Shown here in pieces: positions 8,460 to 18,063 of a stretch of DNA of 28,793 nt (the stretch's first letter is position 1; every line of letters begins with the position of its first letter). The stretch is taken from the NCBI GenBank assembly GCA_019677205.1, contig JAAMXY010000913.1, positions 1 through 28,793 of the forward strand, in the 5' to 3' direction. The notes below the pieces were generated by a model. The model ran no database searches. It was not told the origin of the DNA and saw only the letters and a program-made list of their open reading frames with translations. A program made the translations under genes and the position numbers. Source of the stretch: Pinguiococcus pyrenoidosus. Taxonomy: Eukaryota; Sar; Pinguiophyceae; Pinguiochrysidales; Pinguiochrysidaceae.

Positions 8460-10303
8460 CTACTTTCTGCGCAGATTTGAGACCACCTCGCGCGTCTGCT
8501 TCTCTGCCAACTTGATCGTCACTACGGATTCTGGGCCCAGGGTGCCTCGCCGATACTTGATCGAGACCATGTCGCCGATGTTGAGCGCGTCTACGGCGGA
8601 AAGGAGGTCCTCAACGCATTCCACCTGGGATGAAGACGGTCAGAATTGGTGAAGGCAAGGCCATCCCGTGAGAGCTACGCTGTGCACACCTTTTCTGAAC
8701 CGATGGCCAGGATGAGATCGCCCAGCTCAAGGCCACGAGGCCCGCGACGTGTGCCACGGAGCCCAGCCTTTGCAGCAGGCCCGTTCTCCGTGACGTCCAT
8801 CACCAGCGCTCCTCGGAGAGCCTTTCCCCCGTTCATTCCGCTGGAGAGCTGCCGAACAGTGCCATCATCCGCCACAACCACCCCAATCGACGGCTTGACG
8901 ACGCGCCCCTTCTTGATCAGCTGTCCGACCACGCGCCGGACGGTGTCCTACGTGCACGCAAAGGCACAAGAAGAGCAAAAGACGGTAAGTGACCATCTGA
9001 TGGATCCACGGCATCCTTCTGGCGTTTGAAGCGTTGCACGTACCACTGGAATCGCAAAGCCGATGCCGTTGTTTCCGCCGCTCTGCGAGTAGATCGCTAC
9101 ATTCACCCCGATGAGGCGACCCGCGCTATCAAGCAGAGGCCCGCCGCTATTGCCCGGGTTGATCGCAGCGTCGGTCTGGATGCATCTGCGCAGCGTGGCG
9201 CCACCGACGCCGCGAACTTCCCGACCGAGCGCGCTGACCACACCAGTGGTGAACGTGCGGTCAAGGCCGAAGGGGTTGCCGATCGCAGACGCGCTCTGGC
9301 CAACCCTCAAAGACGAGCTCGACCCGAGGGGCACAGGCTTGAATCGCTTGCCATCCCCTTCGATCTAAAGTACGGAGACCGCAGGTGAGTGCGCCGTCCA
9401 TCACGGTTGCTTGCTTGGACAGCAACATGCCTCGCGTACCTTCAGCACTGCCAGGTCGTTGTCCGGGTCCGCACCAACAAGATACGCATCGTAGCTCTCT
9501 AAAACAAGATGAGGACCACAGGTATCAGCACACCTTGAAACTGAAAGACGAAGCAGTGAGAAGTGGCTTGCGAACGAACCAAGAGATCGGCCGATGGTGA
9601 CCTTCGCCTTTCCCGCGTTCCGAACGACGTGCCAGTTCGTGACCACATGGCCCCTGTCGTCCCACACAAAGCCACTGCCCTGTCCGGCCGGGATCTCGAC
9701 TGGGTTCATGCTGAACGGGGTCTGTGCGGACACGGACGTCTGGATCTGCGCAACGCTGGGCGCGACGTTGTCAAAGAGATCGATGTTGCTTCGCTCGTAC
9801 TCGGTCAGCTTGATGCTCTCGAAGTCATCTGAAAAGCTCACGCCAGATACCGTCTCTCCGCGAGCTAATGCTTGCTTCAGGCGGTCCACGAGGTCGCGCT
9901 TCTCGACGCAGTCGCGGTAGTCGACCCCGCGGCGTTCCAGAAGACGCTTCAACTCGGTCACGGACAGATCGCCAATGCCGGAGTCATCGGCCATGTAAAG
10001 CCTAGAGTGCGCGACGGCAAAAGTTTCTCACGTCAGCTTCAACGTTGCTCTTTCGTTTCTTTGTTTACTTTGTTTTCTTTGTTTTCTTTGTTTTCTTAGT
10101 TTTCTTAGTCTCAGTGTCAGGCCAAGTCTGAGGCGGACAACGCACCGAGTTCGCGGCCGTCGGATTTCGATGGAACCGCCATTCTTTACACTGTCCGCGA
10201 GCGTGTTCGGGCGCGCCTGCACAAAGCTGAACGCGTAGTCGGAGCGTGGAGAGATAGCCGCAATGAGACTCAAAAGAGTCGCGCTGCTGTACGTGTGGCG
10301 CAT
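8460..10303 (-). CDS. DEG/HtrA serine protease with SAP-like and PDZ domains, probably plastid
   Basis: Exons 10303-10146, 10001-9580, 9498-9440, 9364-9044, 8947-8690 and 8624-8460 give 460 residues. The N-terminus ([20 protein letters not shown], then [12 protein letters not shown]) looks like a signal peptide followed by a Phe-led transit peptide, the bipartite pattern of red-derived complex plastids. Next comes a SAP-like helical hairpin (~64-98, [29 protein letters not shown]). The trypsin-like domain has His ~177 (TNWHVV), Asp ~208 (DNDLAVLK) and Ser ~286 (NPGNSGGP). The PDZ domain (~340-440) includes [17 protein letters not shown], which resembles plant DEG1/DEG8. DEG1/DEG8 are thylakoid-lumen proteases of photosystem II turnover; that role is inferred. 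If the first exon is wrong, translation could start at 9994 (MADDSG) and give a non-plastid protein. Confidence 0.88.
10051..10109. repeat. TTTGTTTTC tandem repeat in the first DEG protease intron
   Basis: Repeated ctttgttttc and ttagttttc units lie within the 144-bp intron at 10002-10145. On the sense (minus) strand they form an A-rich run of AAGAAAACA-like units. Confidence 0.8.
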
Positions 10304-11121
10304 TTTGGACTCCTCTGTGCAAAGCGCGCGAAGAAGTGAGCTGCACACTTCACGGTGCTTTCGCCGCAGAATTCCGCCGAATATACCTTCTCAGCAAAAC
10401 GCAGACCCGATCTGCACCGATTCGGGATCTTGTTTACCACCTGCGCACGGTTTGGTAGGTCGCTCTTCCGCAGTGGCGCTACCAGTGCGGCGGCGTCAGC
10501 GGCGTGGCTGGAGGTTCTGATCTGAATCCAGTTTCGCGAAAAGCGGAGATGTTCGGATGAGCGGTCATCTTAAGAGCTCCACGTGGAAGGTCCGTCTGTC
10601 CCACAAGTCTTCTTGAGAACTCCGGCAAGTTTCCTTCCTGTTCTGCTGTGGCGAACGATGACAAACAGTAATGCGATCGTGGAGAATGCTCGCGGGCGCT
10701 CGACCCCTAGCAACTTTTTTGTGGCTCCTCTTTTTCATGTTCTTACGCGCCTCTACAGGCTGTCCAAACCACAAGAAGCTGTGCAGCAGTCAGAGCGAGG
10801 AGGCAGCTGCCTGCCTCGCTGGTAGCTAGCTCTCATGGCTATGGCTGCAGGAAAGGACTTGCTTGCAGCAAGAAATCTGACCAGCTGAGGCCAGAAGAGC
10901 CAACGATCCCAGCGACGATGTCTCGAAGGCGCTCCCGTCTTGCTCCATGTCCCGATCTTCTTTCGCAATACACAGCGCCGCGGCCGTGTCCATAGCGTCG
11001 TCACGTGCGCCGAAGAAAATCTGTGAGCTCCGGTCAGTGTGTTTCGAGGCAAACCGAAAGCAATTGGAGGAGTACCTTACTGCAATCTGATTGACTCAGA
11101 CCGCAGGGGTCACCCAGGGGT
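10304..11121. other. Unassigned stretch between DEG protease and zinc-finger ORF
   Basis: No gene is convincingly seen in these ~0.8 kb. A short minus-strand frame follows an AG at about 11025 and includes MDTAAALCIAKEDRDME before a stop near 10831. It is open but matches no family I know and has no clear partner exon. The part near 10303 presumably holds the DEG gene promoter. Confidence 0.4.
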
Positions 11122-11140
11122 TCACCTCGCAGGGGTCACC
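11103..11140. repeat. Three tandem copies of CAGGGGT(T)CACC
   Basis: Copies of caggggtcacc at about 11104-11114 and 11130-11140 flank a variant caggggttcacc at 11115-11126. They overlap the stop codon of the zinc-finger ORF. CAGGG-type sequence is common at hAT transposon ends, but no inverted partner was found on the other side. Confidence 0.7.
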
Positions 11141-12003
11141 TGGCAGCCCATTCTCCTCTTGAGCGGCCCTGTGATACTCAGATAGATCTCGGCGATGGCG
11201 TTCTTCACGGTCTTGCTCTTCAGCTGCGTAGTCCACCCCGGGGTATTACACAGCAAGTCGCGCACCCTCTTCGCGTCGGCGGACGCGAAGGTCCAGAATT
11301 GGTTTATCACAGCCAGCGCGTACGAGAGGATCAGGCTGCGGCTTGACCCCTGTTGGCCGGACACGGCTCGCAGCCGCTTCCGCTCGGCATCTTCCTCCTC
11401 TTTCATGGCTTGCCGCTTCCGTTTCTTGGGATCCACCAGACCGTGCGCAGAAGACAGGTGGTCGATCGCTTTGGAGGTAGACGACTTAATGCTCCGAGCA
11501 TGCGGGCAGTAGCCGCAAAACCACAACGGCGTCTTGATGTCGTAGCCGCCCTTCAAGTCGTATTCGGTGTGCATTACTTCCACGCCGTGCATACGAACGA
11601 AGCTATAAAAGCCACGGGCTCGCTCCTTGTACTCAAACTCATCGAAATCTTCAAGAGCTTGTCCACGGACGTCAAGAATCTCGTCTGGCAAACCGCGCGA
11701 GGGCTCAGCAGTGCCTGGAATGGGGAACCTGTGCTCCTTGCCATCGACTGGGGGAGCGAAGCCGGGCCCCTTGATGCTTACGAGGCTCGACAGAGAAGGC
11801 ACATCAGGGCGGGCATATCTACGGTTGTCTGCTGTGGGACTGCCGCTAGGACCGCGGGCTTCAGTAGCCATCTCCACTTCCAGGGTCCGACCTGCCGTAA
11901 ATAGCGCCGGCGTTGGTGTAAGGTCCGACTCGGTCGGACTCTGTCGGTGCGAGGTCCAGCTCGGTCTGAAGCTGGTCGGACCCTTCGAGTTGTTCCGATT
12001 CAA
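11122..12003 (-). CDS. BED/C2H2-like zinc-finger protein, possibly transposase-derived
   Basis: This intronless frame gives 293 residues; a later Met at 11871 (MATEARGPSG) is an alternative start. A single zinc-finger-like motif, WFCGYC ... AIDHLSSAHG (Cys-x2-Cys, then His-x4-His), is followed by a basic run (DPKKRKRQAMKEEEDAERKR) that could bind DNA or direct nuclear import. Further on there is a helical stretch (SLILSYALAVINQFWTFASA). This resembles the BED finger of hAT transposases or of host proteins derived from them, but the hAT catalytic and dimerisation regions are missing. The 5' half overlaps a cluster of GGTCCGAC-type repeats and hairpins. It could be a truncated non-autonomous remnant, a domesticated DNA-binding protein, or an unrelated lineage-specific protein. 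Confidence 0.5.
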   Translation of the reverse strand: MNRNNSKGPTSFRPSWTSHRQSPTESDLTPTPALFTAGRTLEVEMATEARGPSGSPTADNRRYARPDVPSLSSLVSIKGPGFAPPVDGKEHRFPIPGTAEPSRGLPDEILDVRGQALEDFDEFEYKERARGFYSFVRMHGVEVMHTEYDLKGGYDIKTPLWFCGYCPHARSIKSSTSKAIDHLSSAHGLVDPKKRKRQAMKEEEDAERKRLRAVSGQQGSSRSLILSYALAVINQFWTFASADAKRVRDLLCNTPGWTTQLKSKTVKNAIAEIYLSITGPLKRRMGCQVTPAR

Positions 12004-12146
12004 AGCTAGCCCGGGGTCCGACGGCGGGAAACTTGGGGTGCAACTTGACTACGGAGGGTCGGACTAGAAGGACCGGAGACTGGGGAAGGTTAGCCCGAAG
12101 TCCGCCAATCACATTTTACGGGTCTTGAAGGTCGGTCCAGACCGAC
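11883..12146. mobile_element. Cluster of GGTCCGAC motifs and hairpins, candidate element end
   Basis: GGTCCGAC or its complement GTCGGACC (some copies differ in the flanking base) occurs at about 11884-11892, 11922-11929, 11932-11940, 11974-11982, 12015-12022 and 12057-12065. Two inverted repeats are perfect: GTCCGAC/TCG/GTCGGAC at 11923-11939 and GTCGGTC/CA/GACCGAC at 12131-12146. Clustered subterminal motifs next to a BED-finger ORF are what a hAT-like element end looks like. Terminal inverted repeats and a target-site duplication were not found. Confidence 0.4.
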
Positions 12147-12454
12147 TTTGGGTCTATCCAGGGTGTGGTAATAACCCCAACCCCAAGTGTTCCCGACTTG
12201 TTGGGAATAAGTTTTGAACCCGCGCGAATCCGTATTACGGGCCTCGGCCTGCTCCGTAGTTTGTTCTTCAGGGGTGGTGAGCTACGTTTCTTTCTTTCTT
12301 TCTCCGTAGAATCTCTGCCATGCCATGATGAAATGCAGCCATGCAAAGCCTTCATGAGGAACCGCTCTCTTCTCCAAAGAGCAGCTCCCTTTTCCAAGAG
12401 AGATGTAAAGAATCGCGTTTGCTTCTGCCCTACTCGCCGTTGTTCCTGCCTTGA
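12147..12454. other. Spacer between candidate element and Kelch-BTB gene
   Basis: About 300 bases without a supported gene. It includes a small TTTC microsatellite at about 12289-12304. The part next to 12455 is likely the 3' UTR of the Kelch-BTB gene. Confidence 0.5.
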
Positions 12455-14667
12455 TCAACGACGATGGATGACCTCGGACACCAAGTCCCAGTTGTTCTTT
12501 CCCATCTCTTCGAATGCAGCCGTCTTGCTCACGCTGTCAAAGTTCTCAACGATGAAGTCGAGGCACTTCGAGCGCAATCCCTGGGCATTGTGGGTGTCGG
12601 CAACGACGAAGATGCTTGCGGCATTCTCAAGGGTGATGGAGCTGAGCATGATGTGCTCGCAAATCTTCTTGAGCCTAACGAGCGGCCAGGGTGCAGCCGA
12701 GTCAGTGCGGCGCAACGCTCACCCATCCTGCTCGATTTTCGTGGAGGCTTACCGGTCCACGCCAAATCGATCTGCTGCCTCGAGGAGGTCCATCAGCTCG
12801 TCCAGCGCCACGTCCACCGTGTCGGTGTACAAGTACTGCATCAAGTGCAGGAAGGTCGACCTCTTGACCTGTGCAGTCCGGTCAGCAATGTCCGTACGGG
12901 GCTTCGCGTTGACCGAAGGCATACCTGATCGATGTGCACTTCTCTTTGCCGCGCTTCGAGCATCTCCCCTAGAAGCATCGCCCGGAAGAAGGTGCATCGC
13001 ATGCATAGCACTCGATGCGCGTGCACCGGCTCCCCTTCGACGATGAAGGTGATGTCGCTGAGCGTCTCGTTGTTCACCAAGTTGCGCAGGTCTTGCGTGA
13101 GCGTCGACTTCGGAATGCCATCCTTCGGAGGTGTCGGGAACTTGTACTTGACGAGATCGTTCAGGCGATTCTGCCCGTCATATCCTCCAAAGACATACAT
13201 GGAACCGCCGTACACCGCCGCAGCATGGCAAAACCTAGGAGAGGGTGGAAGTCACGCCTCTGCGACCCTTTCTCTCTGGGCGAAAACGGGGGGGGGGGGG
13301 GGGNNNAAGAAAAGGAAGGGAAAAGAAACAGCACTTGAAGATGGGCTTACCTCTGTTTCGGCGCTCCGTCCCTAAGAGACATCTGCCCATCTGCGTCCGA
13401 GGCCCTTCTATTCGCTTTCTCGGGGAAGATCTGTCGCCAGCAGCACTTCTTCAGGTTCAGCTCGTGGAAATCGTTCATCGCTGCTCCGGTGCTGCCTCCG
13501 AAGACATACATGCTATCGTTGTGGATGACAGAGACGTGCGAGTCTCGTGGGACTGGCGGCTCGCCGTTCACGATGAGGCTACACCACAGCGCCTCGCGGA
13601 AGTCGAAGACGTAGACGTCATTGAGATGCCTCGTGCCATCGTGACCACCGAACAGATACAAGGAGTCCCCATAAACGGTGCAAGTGGCCCTTGGAGGAGA
13701 ATCAAGTTCGTGGTCAGCCAACCCGGCGAGTCATCCGCAATGCTCTGGCTTCCACGAAGAAAACCACTTGGGAAACTGACGACGCTTACCGATAGCGGGC
13801 TCGGGGCACGCGGCCTGCGGCGGTGACTTGCTCCCACTTGTGGGTGAGGAAGTTGAACTCGTGGAAGTCCGAGCGGTAGCTTCCGTCGTAGCCGCCGAAG
13901 ACGTAGAGGCTGTTCTTGTACACCGCAGCGGCGTGGCTGTGCCGCGGTGAGGGCGGCGCAGCAGACAGGACGTCCATCGCGACCGAGTCCCACGTGTTCG
14001 TCTCAAAATGGAACTGGTGGAAGTCGTTGATGCGGTTGGTCCCGTCGTAGCCGCCAAATATGTACATGCTTCCATTGTAGACCACACCTGTGGAGGTGGA
14101 GAGGAGAGGAACCCTGGTGAGATTCTCGGTGGACATCATGACGGGCGGCGTGAAAACCGCCGGAAGGGCTTCAACGTGTCTCCCCGTACCGACATGTCGA
14201 TCTCTCGGACTGGGCGCGATGCCGTGGCTGGGCGTCTTCCTCCAGACGTGCTCTTGCAGGTGATACTCGTACAGCCCATTCACGCGTCCATAGCCATCAT
14301 AACCGCCAAAAACGTAAAGCTTGTCTCCGTACACCACTGTCACGTGCAGCGAGCGTTGGCGCGGCGCCTGGTGAGGCCCTTCTTCCGGCGCTTTCAGGGT
14401 GATGAACACTCCCATCTCCTCTTCGTCCATGTCCTCTTCATCCTTGAACGCAACGCTCATCTCTCGTGCGTGATCTCCAGGCGCATGCACCGCGCGCGCG
14501 ACGGACACATCTAGCTCGGAGGAGTTCGCCGAGATGCTAAGAATGGCCGCGGAGTTCTCCGCGTCCGGGTGCGCGTTGCCAGCGGTGCGCGTGCTCAGCA
14601 TCGACGCTGGAGTGGATGCGGAGCGCGCTGGGAAATCTGCGCGCAAATCACCGGGGCGTTTAGTCAA
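12455..14667 (-). CDS. Kelch-repeat protein with C-terminal BTB and BACK domains
   Basis: Exons 14667-14190, 14087-13790, 13689-13351, 13234-12925, 12868-12753 and 12674-12455 give 586 residues. An unstructured N-terminus with an acidic patch ([12 protein letters not shown]) is followed by Kelch blades from ~110 to ~405, each with the YVFGGYDG-type core ([72 protein letters not shown]). A BTB domain follows (~420-515: [48 protein letters not shown]), then part of a BACK-like helical region. Kelch first and BTB last is the LZTR1 order, opposite to KLHL proteins. Such proteins act as substrate receptors for CUL3 ubiquitin ligases; the target is unknown. The intron at 13235-13350 holds an assembly gap. 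Later Met codons are possible starts. Confidence 0.88.
13288..13306. other. Poly-G run and NNN assembly gap in Kelch-BTB intron
   Basis: Sixteen G bases run into three N at 13304-13306. The gap lies inside the 116-bp intron, so it does not break the coding frame, but the true intron length is uncertain. Confidence 0.9.
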
Positions 14668-15136
14668 GGGACCGACGCATGGCCCTGTTCAGTGCCTTCA
14701 GAATTCGCGCCGCACCCACCTCTCTCGAGTTCCATGCGGTCCACCGGCGCAACTGGAAGGTCGTCCGTGGTCGCGCCACTCATGCTTCTTGACTGACGCC
14801 CAGTTCAAGGAAAGACGCGGCGTGGATTCGGCGCAACAAAGCCCGCAGGTCCGACGCAAAATGGCGCCAAATCTGTCGAAATGAAAAGAGGACAGACAGA
14901 AATTGAAACCGAGGAACGCCGAGGAGCGCATTTCATTGGCTACTTCAACTCTACTGCCCAATCATTGCATTCTGACGTTAAGCATTGTTTGTCATTTTAT
15001 CTTGAGGAACACTCAAAATTCTGTTTATTATAAAAAAAAATTGATAATTAAAATGGGGGTTGGAAAGCGCTGTTTTCCCGCCGATTCTCTGCCTCTCTTC
15101 TCGTCCGTCCAAAGCGCTCGTCTGCCAGAGAGGGCC
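14668..15136. promoter_or_regulatory. Divergent promoter region, Kelch-BTB and SNW1/SKIP
   Basis: This 469-bp divergent spacer becomes sharply AT-rich at about 14975-15056, directly upstream of the SKIP start. TATAAAAA at 15029-15036 lies 101-108 bases before the ATG at 15137, a sensible TATA-box position for the plus gene. An in-frame ATG at 15051 would extend SKIP by 29 residues, but that extension does not resemble the family. Confidence 0.4.
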
Positions 15137-16762
15137 ATGTCGGTGTCTCAGGCGCTCACCGCCTTCCGCGGTACTGCGCGGCTTCCGCCGCCGCAGCAGC
15201 GCAAATACGTGGTGTTGGACGACGCCGTCAAGGAGACCAGGAAGAGCATCAAGGAGCCTCCGGCGTATCTGCAGCGCCACAACTTTTTCCCGCGCACGCT
15301 GGACGACTTCGGCGACGGAGGCGCGTTTCCAGAGATCCACATGACGCAGTTTCCGCGCAACATGGGCCGCAAAGACGGCTCTCACGCGCCCAGTTCCGAC
15401 GCCTTAAGCGTGGAGGTGGACGCCGAGGGCCGCATTCGTTACGATGCCATCGTAAAGCAGGGCGTGAATCGCAACCGCATGGTTCAGACCACCTTGGCCG
15501 CGACCAAGGAAAAGGACTTGGATGGCTCGGACAAATTGGCCATGCCGACTCAGGACGAGGCGACCGCGGCGGCGGAGAAGACCAAGGCGGCCATGGCGGC
15601 GATCATCGCGGGCAAGGTGGCCAAGACGCGGCCGACGGCCATCCGCGCTTCTGAGCGCAACGAGCAGTTTTTCCGATACACGCCGGACCCGAGCGCCCCG
15701 GGCTACAACCCCAACGTGAAGCAGCGGGTCATCAAGATGGTCGACCACCAGATCGACCCCATGGAGCCGCCCAAGCACAAGCACGTCAAGGTGCCCGCGG
15801 GGGCCGGAGACCCGCCGGTGCCCGTGCTGCACAGCGCGTCGAGGAAGGTCACTGTGGAGGACCAGCAGGCCTGGCAGGTGCCCCCGTGCGTGAGCAACTG
15901 GAAGAACCAGCGCGGTTACACCATCTCGTTGGACAAGCGCCTGGCGGCCGACGGCCGCGGGTTGATCGAGTCCACGGTGAACGACAAGTTTGCCGTGTTC
16001 GCCGAGTCCATGTACATCGCCGAGAAGAAGACTCGCGAGGAGCTGACGGAGAAGAAGCAGCTGCGCAAGCGGATTCAGCAGCGGGCGAAGGAGCAGTACG
16101 AGCAGCAGATGCTGGAGACCGCGCGAGAAGCGCGGATGACCCGGGAGGGGCGCGGGGACAACAAGTACCGCAGCAAGACCGAGGAGGACTATGCGGACCA
16201 CGAGCGTAGCGACGACGAGGACCAGCAGTTCGAGAGGAGACGCGACCGGGAGGTCGATCGGGAGCCGGTCCGCCGGGACGAGGACGAGGATCGGGAGTCT
16301 TTAGAGAAGCGGGAGCGGCTCCGCCTGGAGCGGCGGCGGGAGCGGGAGCGCGAGATGCGGCTCGCGAACCTCAAGGGCAACGCCAAGAAGCAGAAGATGG
16401 ATCGCGAGCGCGACGTCTCCGAGAAGATCGCGCTGGGCCTGCAGACGGGCGCGACCAAGCTGGCGGGGGATGCGCAGTACGACAGCCGCCTCTTCAACCA
16501 GGACGCCGGCCTGGACTCGGGCTTCGGCAACGACGAGGAGTATGACGCGTACTCCAAGCCGCTCCTGGGCAACCAGACGGCCAAGAACATCTATGTAGCC
16601 CGGAAGTCGGACGCCACGGAGAACGTAGACCAAGACAAGGAGTACCGCAAGCTGCAGGACAGCACGAAGCGCTTCCGCCCCGACAAGGGCTTCGCCGGCG
16701 CGGAGGGCGGCGCCAGCTCGAAGCCGAGGAATGCGCCGGTCCAGTTTGAGAAAAGCTCATAG
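15137..16762 (+). CDS. SNW1: SNW1/SKIP spliceosome and transcription cofactor
   Basis: A single exon encodes 541 residues, about the family size. The conserved SNW domain is clear: an N-terminal PPAYLQRHNFFPRTLDDFGD segment, RYDAIVKQG, then AIRASERNEQFFRYTPDPSA, and the signature SNWKNQRGYTISLDKRLAAD with SNWKN at 253-257. The C-terminal third is a long highly charged helix (Arg/Glu repeats, ~300-430) and a conserved end (YDSRLFNQDAGLDSGFGNDE, YDAYSKPLL). SKIP (Prp45 in yeast) is a component of the activated spliceosome, near Prp8 and the NineTeen complex, and also acts in transcription. The start at 15137 (MSVSQAL) is favoured over the in-frame ATG at 15051. The lack of introns contrasts with most neighbours. 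Confidence 0.95.
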   Translation: MSVSQALTAFRGTARLPPPQQRKYVVLDDAVKETRKSIKEPPAYLQRHNFFPRTLDDFGDGGAFPEIHMTQFPRNMGRKDGSHAPSSDALSVEVDAEGRIRYDAIVKQGVNRNRMVQTTLAATKEKDLDGSDKLAMPTQDEATAAAEKTKAAMAAIIAGKVAKTRPTAIRASERNEQFFRYTPDPSAPGYNPNVKQRVIKMVDHQIDPMEPPKHKHVKVPAGAGDPPVPVLHSASRKVTVEDQQAWQVPPCVSNWKNQRGYTISLDKRLAADGRGLIESTVNDKFAVFAESMYIAEKKTREELTEKKQLRKRIQQRAKEQYEQQMLETAREARMTREGRGDNKYRSKTEEDYADHERSDDEDQQFERRRDREVDREPVRRDEDEDRESLEKRERLRLERRREREREMRLANLKGNAKKQKMDRERDVSEKIALGLQTGATKLAGDAQYDSRLFNQDAGLDSGFGNDEEYDAYSKPLLGNQTAKNIYVARKSDATENVDQDKEYRKLQDSTKRFRPDKGFAGAEGGASSKPRNAPVQFEKSS

Positions 16763-16919
16763 ACGACTGGCCATAGCAGGCACGAAGCTCGATTTCAGAT
16801 CCATACTCCAAAATGGAAGGCCTCCCAAGCTGCTTCGTCCACGCCCCCATGCTGCGACGCAGCATGCACACGCTCGCGCCGCATTGGAGACACGCAAAAA
16901 CCCGTCCCGAGAAGTCTAA

Positions 16920-18063
16920 TCACACGTCATGCTGCGGAACGCCTCCTTGATAACTCTGCGAACCACCCCCATAGCCTGATCCGTACGGCGCATAGTCCGG
17001 CGCCGTGTCCGGCCCAAGGCCCGTGTCGTTGTAGCCCGTGTTCACCTGGCTGTACATGAGCATGCCGTGCGAAAGCTCATCTCGCCAAGCAAAGAGGGCG
17101 ATCGTGATCATCAGCTGCAGAATGAAAAGCAGCGACGCGAACGCGCAGACGGACTGCATGGCGCCAGTGTTCTCGCAGGAGTAGTGAGCAATATCCTGTG
17201 GCCGCAAGCCACAAACACACAAGAGGAAATGTGAGCGCCGCGCTTCTTCGATTGTGCGTCCAAGCTACCATCCATCTATCTTCCCAACGATCAAGGTTTC
17301 GCCACCTCTCTCACCTTGAAATCCTTCAGTTGGGAGCAGTTGCTGAGCTGTCCCCAATAGATTGCTGTCTGGAGAGACAGGAGCGACAGAGTACCGCTCA
17401 CGCCGATGAGGATGCCAAGAAGGGTGCTACCTACAGAACGCCACGACGCCAACGATCAGCCCAACTTCAGCACGGCGAGATCGCCCCACGGTTAGCGTCA
17501 TTGAATGCCCCCGAGAGAAAGCAGAGACAAAGACATGGCACTCAAATTCGCCACCACGCCCGCACTCGGCGCTTTCACGTCCCCCTTTCTTTTTCAAGCC
17601 TGGGGAGCCAGATTCAAACAGCTTCGGGCTCCCGCGCGCAGCCTCGCAGCTGAGCCGTGGCCGGCCAGCCCACCACCAAACCCCTTCAAATACACAGAAC
17701 CAAAGCGCAGTGGCCTGCGCCGCCGCGCGAAGCTCCAGGTTTGCGCTGAACGCAAAGGGCACGAGATGTTCAACTGTGGGGAGGCGGCGTACTTTGGAAG
17801 CGGTTGATCGCCATGAACGCCGCCGTTCCGAACGCGACATACATCAGACCAGTGAGAACGACATTGAAGCCCGCATTCGCAGTTGAGGCCACCACGAACG
17901 AGCTGCGTCGCGGCGCCAAGGGAACACCAAGCATTAGTTCTGCTCGCCATTTGAAACACGCGCGCCGCGCGCTCGCGCACCTGATGAGGAAGGCAAAGTT
18001 GAACACCCAGTGCACCACGAAAATCAGGTTCACCGCGGCCTTGCGCTGGTGTGCGCCTAACAT
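16920..18063 (-). CDS. Four-transmembrane MARVEL-like membrane protein
   Basis: Exons 18063-17981, 17902-17793, 17430-17315 and 17195-16920 (introns 78, 362 and 119 bp) give 194 residues. Four hydrophobic helices are spaced as in tetraspan vesicle proteins: NLIFVVHWVFNFAFLI, FNVVLTGLMYVAFGTAAFM, TLLGILIGVSGTLSLLSL and VCAFASLLFILQLMITIALF. The loop between helices 3 and 4 has two Cys (SNCSQLKDFKDIAHYSCENT) that could pair in the lumen. The cytosolic C-terminus is rich in Tyr, Gly, Ser and Pro (YAPYGSGYGGGSQSYQGG), reminiscent of synaptogyrin/SCAMP-type tails. No enzyme motif is seen. A role in vesicle or plasma membrane trafficking is only suggested by topology. The short start (MLGAHQRKAAVN) is chosen because the first helix follows at once. 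Confidence 0.7.

Noticed and set aside
10753-11052. Short minus-strand frames between the DEG gene and the zinc-finger ORF
   Set aside because: Open but short, no known motif, no matching exons; kept only as a note in the intergenic entry.
12165-13046. 293-codon plus-strand ORF over the 3' part of the Kelch-BTB gene
   Set aside because: Antisense of BTB/BACK exons; no domain on the plus strand.
15404-16201. 265-codon minus-strand ORF, Leu/Val/Arg-rich
   Set aside because: It is a shadow of SNW1/SKIP caused by high GC at third codon positions.
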